A stretch of DNA of 64,000 nt, taken from positions 2,232,001-2,296,000 of the forward strand of contig NZ_OZ245776.1 of assembly GCF_965227735.1 (NCBI RefSeq). Direction: 5' to 3'. The first letter of the stretch is position 1. Every line of letters begins with the position of its first letter. Below the pieces are notes generated by a model. It saw nothing but the letters and a program-made list of their open reading frames with translations, was not told the DNA's origin and searched no databases. The position numbers and the translations under genes were made by a program. Positions 58,053 to 64,000 of the stretch are shown here, in pieces. Source of the stretch: Larkinella sp965227735. Lineage in GTDB: Bacteria; Bacteroidota; Bacteroidia; Cytophagales; Spirosomataceae.

Positions 58053-59798
58053 CGTTTTCTTCTTCGCAATCACCCGAATCGTTACGGCCAGCGCAACCAG
58101 CACCAGCGCCAGAATCAGCAGATACAGATAGCCCCGCGATGCGTCCGGACTCGCTACGGTTTTCTGGTTGCTGAGCATTTCATACGTCGGAATGACCCAC
58201 TGGAAGACGTAGGCCTGCGCCAGCGTGATGAAACAGATGACCGTCAGCATGATAAAACTGTGCTTGACCGTAAAACGAAATAGCTCCGATTCTTTCCCGA
58301 CTAAACTGCCGGCCGCAGCCGCCACCGCAATGGACTGCGGAGAAATCATTTTCCCCACCACGCCCCCCGACACGTTGGCAGCCACCGTCACCACCGGATC
58401 GACGCCAATCGACTGAGCCGTAGCGTATTGCAGTTTGCTGAACAAGGCATTGGCCGACGTATCGGAGCCGGTAATGAACACCCCCAGCCAGCCCAGAATC
58501 GGCGCGAAAAAGGGGAACAAAAAACCGGTATTGGCCAGCACCGCGGCCAGAGTGAGCGTGATGCCCGAGTCGTTGACGATGTAGGCAAAGCCCAAAACCG
58601 CAGCAATGGTCAGCACGGGAAATTTTAACTGGTTGAGTGTACTGATAAAAATGCGGGCAGCCTCCCGGTAAGTCAGCCCAATCAGGGGAATCACCACCAG
58701 ATTGGCGATAAGAATGGCGGTTCCGGCCGCCGATAAGTAATTGAATTTGAATATTTTTGGCAAAACCGCTCCATTTTCGCCCACAATGGCGTTGTGCAGG
58801 CCGGGCACTTCGAACTGGATCATACCCACGGCGTTGAGTACGTCCTTGATCGGTTGCACACCCCAGGCAATTACCATGATGGTCAGCACCAGAAACGGCG
58901 ACCAGGCCCGCAGCATCTGACCGCTGCTATACGAAACGTCGGTGTTGAACGTGGGAGCCGGTTCATTGGCAAACCGCCAGACGGTTTCGGGTTTCCAGAA
59001 CCGCAGAAAAACCATGAGGCAGATAATCGATCCCAGACCCGCGATCACGTCGGGCAGCGAAGGCCCCAGGTAATTGGACGAAAACCATTGCAGGAAGGCG
59101 AACGAAATACCGCACACCATGACCGCCGGCAACACTTCCCTCGCTTTTTTGAAACCGGCGATGATCGTTACGAGGTAAAAAGGCAGAATGATCGACAAAA
59201 TCGGCAGCGTGCGGCCCACCATTTGAGAAATCGGCAACTCCGGAATCCCGGAAACCTGCGAGGCCACGGTGATGGGAATGCCGATGGAGCCAAACGCCAC
59301 CGGGGCGGTATTGGCAATCAGGCAAATTCCCGAAGCATACAGCGGATTGAACCCCAGACCCACCAGCATGGCCGCCGTGATGGCCACCGGTGCTCCGAAT
59401 CCTGCCGTCCCTTCCAGAAAAGAGCCGAACGAGAACGCAATGAGCAGCGCCTGCAACCGCCGGTCGGACGTGATGCCCGCCATGAAGTGTTTGATGATTT
59501 CGAATTGCCCGCTTTTGACCGTCAGATTGAACAGAAAAACCGCCATGACCACCAGCCAGCAAATGGGAAACAACCCGTATAACGCGCCGTGGGCGAAGGA
59601 CAGAACCGCCAGTTTGACCGGCATTCCGTACACCAGAATGGCCAGCAGGGCGGCAATGACCGTGGCGAGTAGACTGGCCTGATAACCTTTCATTTTTCGG
59701 ATGATCAACGCCCAGAAAATGAAGAGAATGGGGAGGGCCGCGACGAGTACGGACAACGTGAGGTTCTGCAGGGGATCAATAACCTGGGTCCATTTCAT
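58026..59798 (-). CDS. lctP: L-lactate permease
   Basis: 590-aa inner-membrane transporter of the LctP family (lactate/glycolate-proton symport). Seen: about thirteen hydrophobic helices, the N-terminal LSVLVAALPILFIFWALIIRK, GSFLEGTAGFGAPVAITAAML, which is the most conserved LctP stretch, VFITGSDTSANALFSKLQ and VGKMISPQSIAVAAAAG. It is divergent from the phosphoesterase and lutABC, so uptake and oxidation genes are adjacent; their shared 188-bp region must hold both promoters. Confidence 0.95.
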   Translation of the reverse strand: MKWTQVIDPLQNLTLSVLVAALPILFIFWALIIRKMKGYQASLLATVIAALLAILVYGMPVKLAVLSFAHGALYGLFPICWLVVMAVFLFNLTVKSGQFEIIKHFMAGITSDRRLQALLIAFSFGSFLEGTAGFGAPVAITAAMLVGLGFNPLYASGICLIANTAPVAFGSIGIPITVASQVSGIPELPISQMVGRTLPILSIILPFYLVTIIAGFKKAREVLPAVMVCGISFAFLQWFSSNYLGPSLPDVIAGLGSIICLMVFLRFWKPETVWRFANEPAPTFNTDVSYSSGQMLRAWSPFLVLTIMVIAWGVQPIKDVLNAVGMIQFEVPGLHNAIVGENGAVLPKIFKFNYLSAAGTAILIANLVVIPLIGLTYREAARIFISTLNQLKFPVLTIAAVLGFAYIVNDSGITLTLAAVLANTGFLFPFFAPILGWLGVFITGSDTSANALFSKLQYATAQSIGVDPVVTVAANVSGGVVGKMISPQSIAVAAAAGSLVGKESELFRFTVKHSFIMLTVICFITLAQAYVFQWVIPTYEMLSNQKTVASPDASRGYLYLLILALVLVALAVTIRVIAKKKTLRFHQSET

Positions 59799-59945
59799 AA
59801 ACTATCCGGGCGTTAAGGGTTCAGGGTAAAGGTAGATCAATCAGATAAAGCAAATTTTACCGCTTTTTACTATACGATTTCGCCCGTTCGGGATCTGCGT
59901 CTCTTTTCTGATTCGTTTTTACCGCCCTGTCAATCCGCTAACCGT

Positions 59946-59953
59946 TATCTTTG
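59946..59953 (+). promoter_or_regulatory. Candidate -7 box upstream of the phosphoesterase-lut genes
   Basis: TATCTTTG matches TAnnTTTG and lies 34 bp before the ATG at 59987. It would drive the phosphoesterase and possibly lutABC. Confidence 0.5.
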
Positions 59954-59986
59954 TGGCTTGTTTTGTGTTACTTTCTGGTTTATAGA

Positions 59987-60766
59987 ATGTTAAAAATTGC
60001 CGTCATCAGCGATATTCACGCCAATCTGCCCGCTCTGGAAGCGGTTTTACAGGACATTGAAAACCGTCGGGTCGATCAGCTTTTCTGCCTCGGCGATCTG
60101 GTCGATTTTGCCCCCTGGCCCAATGAAGTCATCGACCTGATCCGGCGAAACCGCATCCCGACGATCATGGGAAACCACGACGAACGCATTGCCTTCGACC
60201 TGCCGGTTATTCCGTTAGCGAAACACCGCGATTCCGAAACCCAGGCCCGGATGGCCGCCATCGCCTACACCCGTCAGCACATTACGCCGGAAAACAAGTC
60301 ATTCCTGGCCAGCCTGCCGCGTCAGCTCCGGGTAGAATTCACGTTTGCGGATGCGTCGCTTTCCGTCCTCATGACCCACGCCAGCACCCGGTCGATCGAC
60401 GAGTACATTTACGAAGACCATGATTCCGATGAGCTGGCGACGATGATGGACGAACAAAACGCCGACGTATTGATCATGGGTCACACGCACCAGTCGTACA
60501 TCCGCACGGTTCAAAACCGCCCCGGTTTTCCGGCCAGAACCGCCATCAATTGCGGCTCTGTCGGGCGATCCAAAGAAGCACTACCGCTGGCTACCTACCT
60601 GCTCATCACCACCTCCGGCGTTCAGAAGCGGTTTGATGCCGACTCGATTGCGTATGAACTGATTCAGGTGGACTACCCCATCGCGCAGACCGCCCACGGA
60701 ATCCGGCGCAGTGAAATCCCGGATTTTTACGCCGACTTTTTGGAGAGAGTGTTGCCGGTCGACTGA
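59987..60766 (+). CDS. Calcineurin-like metallophosphoesterase
   Basis: 259 aa. Seen: all metal-ligand motifs of the fold: AVISDIHANLPALEAV, CLGDLVDFAPWPNEVI, IMGNHDERI, LMTHAS and IMGHTHQSYI, then NCGSVGRSKE. Close to YfcE/diadenosine-tetraphosphatase-like enzymes. Substrate unknown. The ATG at 59987 (MLKIAV) is chosen because the fold starts there. It lies between lctP and lutA; whether it is part of the lactate unit is open. Confidence 0.9.
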   Translation: MLKIAVISDIHANLPALEAVLQDIENRRVDQLFCLGDLVDFAPWPNEVIDLIRRNRIPTIMGNHDERIAFDLPVIPLAKHRDSETQARMAAIAYTRQHITPENKSFLASLPRQLRVEFTFADASLSVLMTHASTRSIDEYIYEDHDSDELATMMDEQNADVLIMGHTHQSYIRTVQNRPGFPARTAINCGSVGRSKEALPLATYLLITTSGVQKRFDADSIAYELIQVDYPIAQTAHGIRRSEIPDFYADFLERVLPVD

Positions 60767-60885
60767 TCCATGACCCGTCGCCAGAAATGGTAAAGGGGAC
60801 TGATTCGCAGTGGCTTAGTAAATTGATTCGCTTCGCTGCTTTAGGGATAAAAGCGTCTAAGCAACCCGATCCTAAACCCTACCCC

Positions 60886-61623
60886 ATGACTGTCGGACTT
60901 TTTATTCCCTGCTACGTCAACCAGTTTTATCCCCAGGCCGCGATTGCAACCCTGCAACTGCTGCAAAAACTGGGGGTCGAGGTGGTGTATCCGCCCCGGC
61001 AAACCTGCTGCGGACAACCGATGGCCAATTCCGGCTTCGAACACCTCACGCAGGACTGCAACCGTCTTTTTCTGGAAAATTTTTCCGACTTCGATTACAT
61101 CGTGGCGCCCTCGGCCAGTTGCGTGTTACACGTCAAGCAACACCTCCATGCGCCGACGAATCCGGCTCTGGCGGAACGGACCCGATCCAGAGTCTACGAA
61201 CTGGTGGAGTTTCTGACCGATGTACTGAAAGTGGAAAATCTGGCGGCCCGGTTTCCCCACAAAGTTGGCATTCACCAGAGTTGCCACGGGCTGCGGGGGC
61301 TGTATCTGGCCCAGATGAGCGAACTCAACGCGTCGCCCTTTTCCAAACCAGTGCAGTTGCTGAACATGGTGGACGGCCTGGAACTAGTTGATCTGGATCG
61401 CCCGGACGAATGCTGCGGTTTTGGCGGCACCTTCTGCGTGGCCGAAGAAGCTGTTTCCGTCAAAATGGGCAAAGACCGCGTGACCGATCACGTTAAAAAT
61501 GGCGCCGAATACATTACCTCCGTGGATCTTTCCTGCCTGATGCACCTGGAAGGCATCCTGCACCGGAATAAAAGCGCCATCAAAGCCGTACACATTGCCG
61601 AAATTCTAAACGCCACCGTGTGA
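60886..61623 (+). CDS. lutA: Lactate utilization protein A, Fe-S binding
   Basis: 245 aa, one of three proteins that oxidise L-lactate to pyruvate (LutABC). Seen: two CCG motifs, PRQTCCGQPMANSG and PDECCGFGGTFC, that bind an iron-sulfur cluster, as in the GlcF/HdrB family. The ATG at 60886 (MTVGLFIPCYV) is chosen over the TTG/GTG-type upstream frame. The stop overlaps the lutB ATG (TGATG). Confidence 0.93.
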   Translation: MTVGLFIPCYVNQFYPQAAIATLQLLQKLGVEVVYPPRQTCCGQPMANSGFEHLTQDCNRLFLENFSDFDYIVAPSASCVLHVKQHLHAPTNPALAERTRSRVYELVEFLTDVLKVENLAARFPHKVGIHQSCHGLRGLYLAQMSELNASPFSKPVQLLNMVDGLELVDLDRPDECCGFGGTFCVAEEAVSVKMGKDRVTDHVKNGAEYITSVDLSCLMHLEGILHRNKSAIKAVHIAEILNATV

Positions 61624-63017
61624 TGGAAAAAGCAACGAAAGATCATGCCGCCCTGGCCGAAGCGTTTAACCAGGACGAAGAACACGTGAACTGGCACGAC
61701 GGTGCGCTCTGGTGGATTCGGCAAAAACGGGACATAGCCGCCAAAAATATCCCCGAATGGGAACAATTGCGCGAAACCGCTTCCCGAATCAAAAGCAACG
61801 TGCTGTCCAACCTGCACGATTATCTGCTGGAGTTTGAAGCCAACCTCACCAAAAATGGCGTAACGGTTCACTGGGCGGCTGATGCGGAAGAACACAACCG
61901 GATTGTGTATTCCATCCTGAAAGCGAAGGAAATCACGCAGATGATCAAGAGCAAATCCATGCTCACGGAAGAATGCCACCTGAACGAATACCTGATCGAA
62001 CGCGGCATCGACGTCATCAACTCGGATCTGGGCGAATACATTCAGCAACTGGACAACGAACCGCCGAGCCACATTGTGCTGCCCTGTATTCACAAACGAA
62101 AAGAAGAAATCGGCGAGATTTTTCACGAACACCTGGGCACCGAAAAAGGCGTTTCGGACCCGACCACCTTAACCCGGTTTGCCCGCTGGCACCTCCGCGA
62201 TGCCTTCATCAGCCGCCGGGCCGCCCTGACCGGCGTTAATTTCGCCGTGGCCGAAACCGGCGAATACGTCGTCTGTACGAACGAGGGAAATGCCGATATG
62301 GGCGCCCATTTGTCGGACATTCAGATTGCGTCGATGGGCATTGAAAAGATCATTCCCAAAAAGGAACACCTCGGTGTTTTTTTACGGTTGCTGGCCCGGA
62401 GTGCTACCGGTCAGCCCATCACGATTTATTCCAGCCATTTTAAAAAACCGCGTGCGGGTCAGGAGATGCATCTGGTTCTGGTCGATCTCGGCCGAAGCCG
62501 TCAGTTGGGTCGGCCGGATTTCCGGGATTCATTGAAATGCATCAAATGTGGCGCGTGCATGAACACTTGCCCGGTGTATCGAAAAAGTGGTGGTTTGAGC
62601 TACCACAACACCATTTCCGGCCCGATTGGGGCGATTCTGGCCCCGAATCTGGACATGAAAAGGCACGCGGATCTGCCGTTTGCATCGACGCTCTGCGGTT
62701 CGTGTTCCAATGTCTGCCCGGTAAAAATCAATATTCACGATCAGCTCTACCAGTGGCGGCAGGTAATCGTTCAGGAAGGCTATGCGGCCAATACCAAGGT
62801 TTTGGGTATGAAAGCAATGGCCTGGACCTTATCCTCACCCGGTTCGTATACCACCATCGGGCGGGCCGGTCGGTGGGTGTTGAACAACATCCCGTTTGCC
62901 GTGAACAACAAGTTTAATCCGTGGTACAAACAGCGGGAAATGCCAGACGGGCCGAAGGAGTCGTTCGGGGAATGGTACGCCAAGAACCAGGGCGACAACG
63001 GTTCCGAAAAAGTTTAA
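61623..63017 (+). CDS. lutB: Lactate utilization protein B, iron-sulfur oxidoreductase
   Basis: 464 aa. Seen: an N-terminal LUD-like domain (about residues 70-300, with NFAVAETGEYVVCTNEGN and PRAGQEMHLVLVDLGRSRQLG), then two ferredoxin motifs, CIKCGACMNTCPVYRKSGG and CGSCSNVCPVKI, and a C-terminal helical DUF3390-like segment with GRWVLNN. It should carry electrons from lactate through the Fe-S centres. Translation is coupled to lutA. Start ATG at 61623 rather than the GTG at 61620. Confidence 0.95.
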   Translation: MEKATKDHAALAEAFNQDEEHVNWHDGALWWIRQKRDIAAKNIPEWEQLRETASRIKSNVLSNLHDYLLEFEANLTKNGVTVHWAADAEEHNRIVYSILKAKEITQMIKSKSMLTEECHLNEYLIERGIDVINSDLGEYIQQLDNEPPSHIVLPCIHKRKEEIGEIFHEHLGTEKGVSDPTTLTRFARWHLRDAFISRRAALTGVNFAVAETGEYVVCTNEGNADMGAHLSDIQIASMGIEKIIPKKEHLGVFLRLLARSATGQPITIYSSHFKKPRAGQEMHLVLVDLGRSRQLGRPDFRDSLKCIKCGACMNTCPVYRKSGGLSYHNTISGPIGAILAPNLDMKRHADLPFASTLCGSCSNVCPVKINIHDQLYQWRQVIVQEGYAANTKVLGMKAMAWTLSSPGSYTTIGRAGRWVLNNIPFAVNNKFNPWYKQREMPDGPKESFGEWYAKNQGDNGSEKV

Positions 63018-63050
63018 AATACCCTTTCCATCCTGAACCTGAAAACCGGC

Positions 63051-63635
63051 ATGAACACCCGAGAAAGTATACTGGCTGCGGTTTTGAAAAACCAGCCCCC
63101 CGCCAGTCCGTTGCCCGATCTGTCTTTTTTGAAGGGCAACCGACCGGACATCATTGCAACCTATCAGGCGGTTTTTACCAGCATCGGCGGTAGCGTCTTT
63201 GTCGTTGACGATCTGGCCACCGTGAACACCCGGCTTCGGGAGAACTTCGATTCTACGAAGCGGCTGGTTACCACCCTGCCGGAGCTGGGCGAACCGTTTG
63301 AAGTTCTCTCCAAAACCGCCGACCCGCGCACCTTCAACGACGTCGAACTGGCCGTGATTGAAGCCCAACTGGCCGTTGCCGAAAACGGGGCGGTCTGGCT
63401 CCCGGAACAACGGATGGGACAACGCATCATTCCGTACATCTGTCAGCATCTGGCGGTGGTCGTCCGGGCCGAAACCATCGTTCCGACCCTGCACGAAGCC
63501 TATGCGCAAATCGGGCCGGGCGACTACGGTTTTGGTGCGTTTATCGGCGGGCCTTCCAAAACGGCGGACATCGAGCAGGCGCTGGTGATGGGCGCCCACG
63601 GACCGATTACGATGACGGTATTTATTTTGGATTAA
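63051..63635 (+). CDS. lutC: Lactate utilization protein C (LUD domain)
   Basis: 194 aa LUD-domain subunit. Seen: the central LAVIEAQLAVAENGAVWLPEQRMGQR and the C-terminal GPSKTADIEQALVMGAHGP motif, where GPSxTxDIE.L.xGxHGP is the family hallmark. It completes the lutABC unit 33 bp after lutB. A REP-like hairpin cluster follows 30 bp downstream. Confidence 0.93.
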   Translation: MNTRESILAAVLKNQPPASPLPDLSFLKGNRPDIIATYQAVFTSIGGSVFVVDDLATVNTRLRENFDSTKRLVTTLPELGEPFEVLSKTADPRTFNDVELAVIEAQLAVAENGAVWLPEQRMGQRIIPYICQHLAVVVRAETIVPTLHEAYAQIGPGDYGFGAFIGGPSKTADIEQALVMGAHGPITMTVFILD

Positions 63636-63667
63636 TTTGAACTATAAATTGGGCAGTCCAGAAATCC

Positions 63668-63809
63668 AGCCCACAGTTTTAACTGTGGGTTTGTGAGAAG
63701 AAACCGGTGTAAATGAAACCGTTTTAACGGTTTGAAGATCTCAAAACCGTTAAAACGGTTCCAATTATATATTGCATTTTTTCTAAACCCACGGTTAAAA
63801 CCGCGGGCT
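63668..63809. repeat. Nested REP-like palindrome cluster
   Basis: Outer arms 63668-63692 and 63785-63809, built on AGCCCACAGTTTTAACTGTGGGTTT-like sequence, are themselves palindromic and differ at four positions. Between them, AAACCGTTTTAACGGTTT (63716-63733) and an inverted copy with a matching TTAAAACGG core (63743-63760) form another nested pair. It lies between lutC and the next gene. Confidence 0.8.
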
Positions 63810-63889
63810 ATAATAAAAACTAAACCCGATAATCTGACTGATTTATAGTCCATGCATTTCACGTTATTTTAAGCAACTAAACCCCGAAC

Positions 63890-64000
63890 ATGACCCTTAT
63901 CATTCGCGACAACCTGCAGGAAATCTATACAGACGTCTATACCGAAGAAGCCCTCGCGGCCCTTTCGGCCCTCGCTCCCTTCAACCAACGCATCAAAACT
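63890..64000 (+). CDS. Partial gene, start only; possibly malate synthase
   Basis: The window ends 37 codons after an ATG at 63890. The translated start is MTLIIRDNLQEIYTDVYTEE followed by a helical, Ala/Leu-rich stretch and APFNQRIKT. The pattern (short strand, then YTEEALAALS..LAPFN) resembles the N-terminal helices of malate synthase A, but this is too short for a firm call. Coding is likely because the frame stays open to the end of the window. Confidence 0.35.
   Translation, partial: MTLIIRDNLQEIYTDVYTEEALAALSALAPFNQRIKT

Overview
The window looks like chromosome from a Bacteroidota of the order Cytophagales, close to Spirosoma or Larkinella. The evidence is the fused cbb3 oxidase subunit gene (ccoNO), TAnnTTTG-type promoter -7 boxes, short A-rich leaders instead of strong Shine-Dalgarno sites, Bacteroidota families (alternative GlmU-like enzyme, DUF1080 hydrolase, gluconate-dehydrogenase-subunit-3 partner protein, ECF sigma plus outer-membrane barrel), and GC near the low-to-mid fifties. 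The genus is an inference. I recognised no rRNA, tRNA, CRISPR array, intact insertion sequence or prophage.

Layout. 1-3.2 kb: HPII-type catalase and a membrane fatty-acid desaturase. 3.3-9.5 kb: cbb3 terminal oxidase operon ccoS-ccoNO-ccoQ-ccoP-ccoG-ccoH plus a TauE/SafE-like membrane protein. 9.8-17.2 kb: housekeeping (ahcY, aminotransferase, omega-amidase-like hydrolase, def, ruvX, NUDIX), then a WYL regulator with two small binding-domain genes. 17.5-23 kb: surface-repeat protein, ArsR regulator with an Old Yellow Enzyme, CE15 esterase, lipoprotein. 23-26 kb: ECF sigma, membrane-anchored barrel protein and secreted low-complexity proteins. 26-30 kb: Ig-like lipoprotein and a two-gene flavin sugar/alcohol dehydrogenase. 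30.2-32 kb: second ECF sigma with two paralogous small membrane proteins. 32.2-37.3 kb: NAD-dependent dehydrogenase, DUF1080 keto-glycoside hydrolase and a giant HEAT/cytochrome c protein. 37.4-42.4 kb: GT87-like transferase, RmlD-like reductase, cyclophilin, GNAT, hemC. 42.5-50.9 kb: type I restriction-modification island hsdM-DUF1016-hsdS-hsdR with decayed coding fragments. 50.9-57.5 kb: rimK, zinc-protease family, holB, GlmU-like, aroE, nagA. 57.6-63.6 kb: toxin-antitoxin remnant, lctP, phosphoesterase, lutABC. The last 111 bases begin another gene.

Functionally, the cco genes make and mature a low-oxygen terminal oxidase. lctP and lutABC import and oxidise lactate. The GMC flavoprotein with its subunit-3 partner, and the nearby DUF1080 enzyme and cytochrome protein, could together form a 3-keto-sugar route outside the cytoplasm; that link is inference.

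The most unusual signal is non-coding. At least nine intergenic spacers carry inverted-repeat elements whose arms are runs of degenerate heptamers (one is closer to octamers). Arm sequence differs between elements, but five share a central GGCTGACGC-like core; two lie inside the cco operon and one between the two dehydrogenase genes. A second palindrome family has a conserved AGCATC loop, and there are REP-like arrays and a 45-bp tandem hairpin repeat. Together they make intergenic space here a dense collection of structured repeats with no recognisable transposase nearby.
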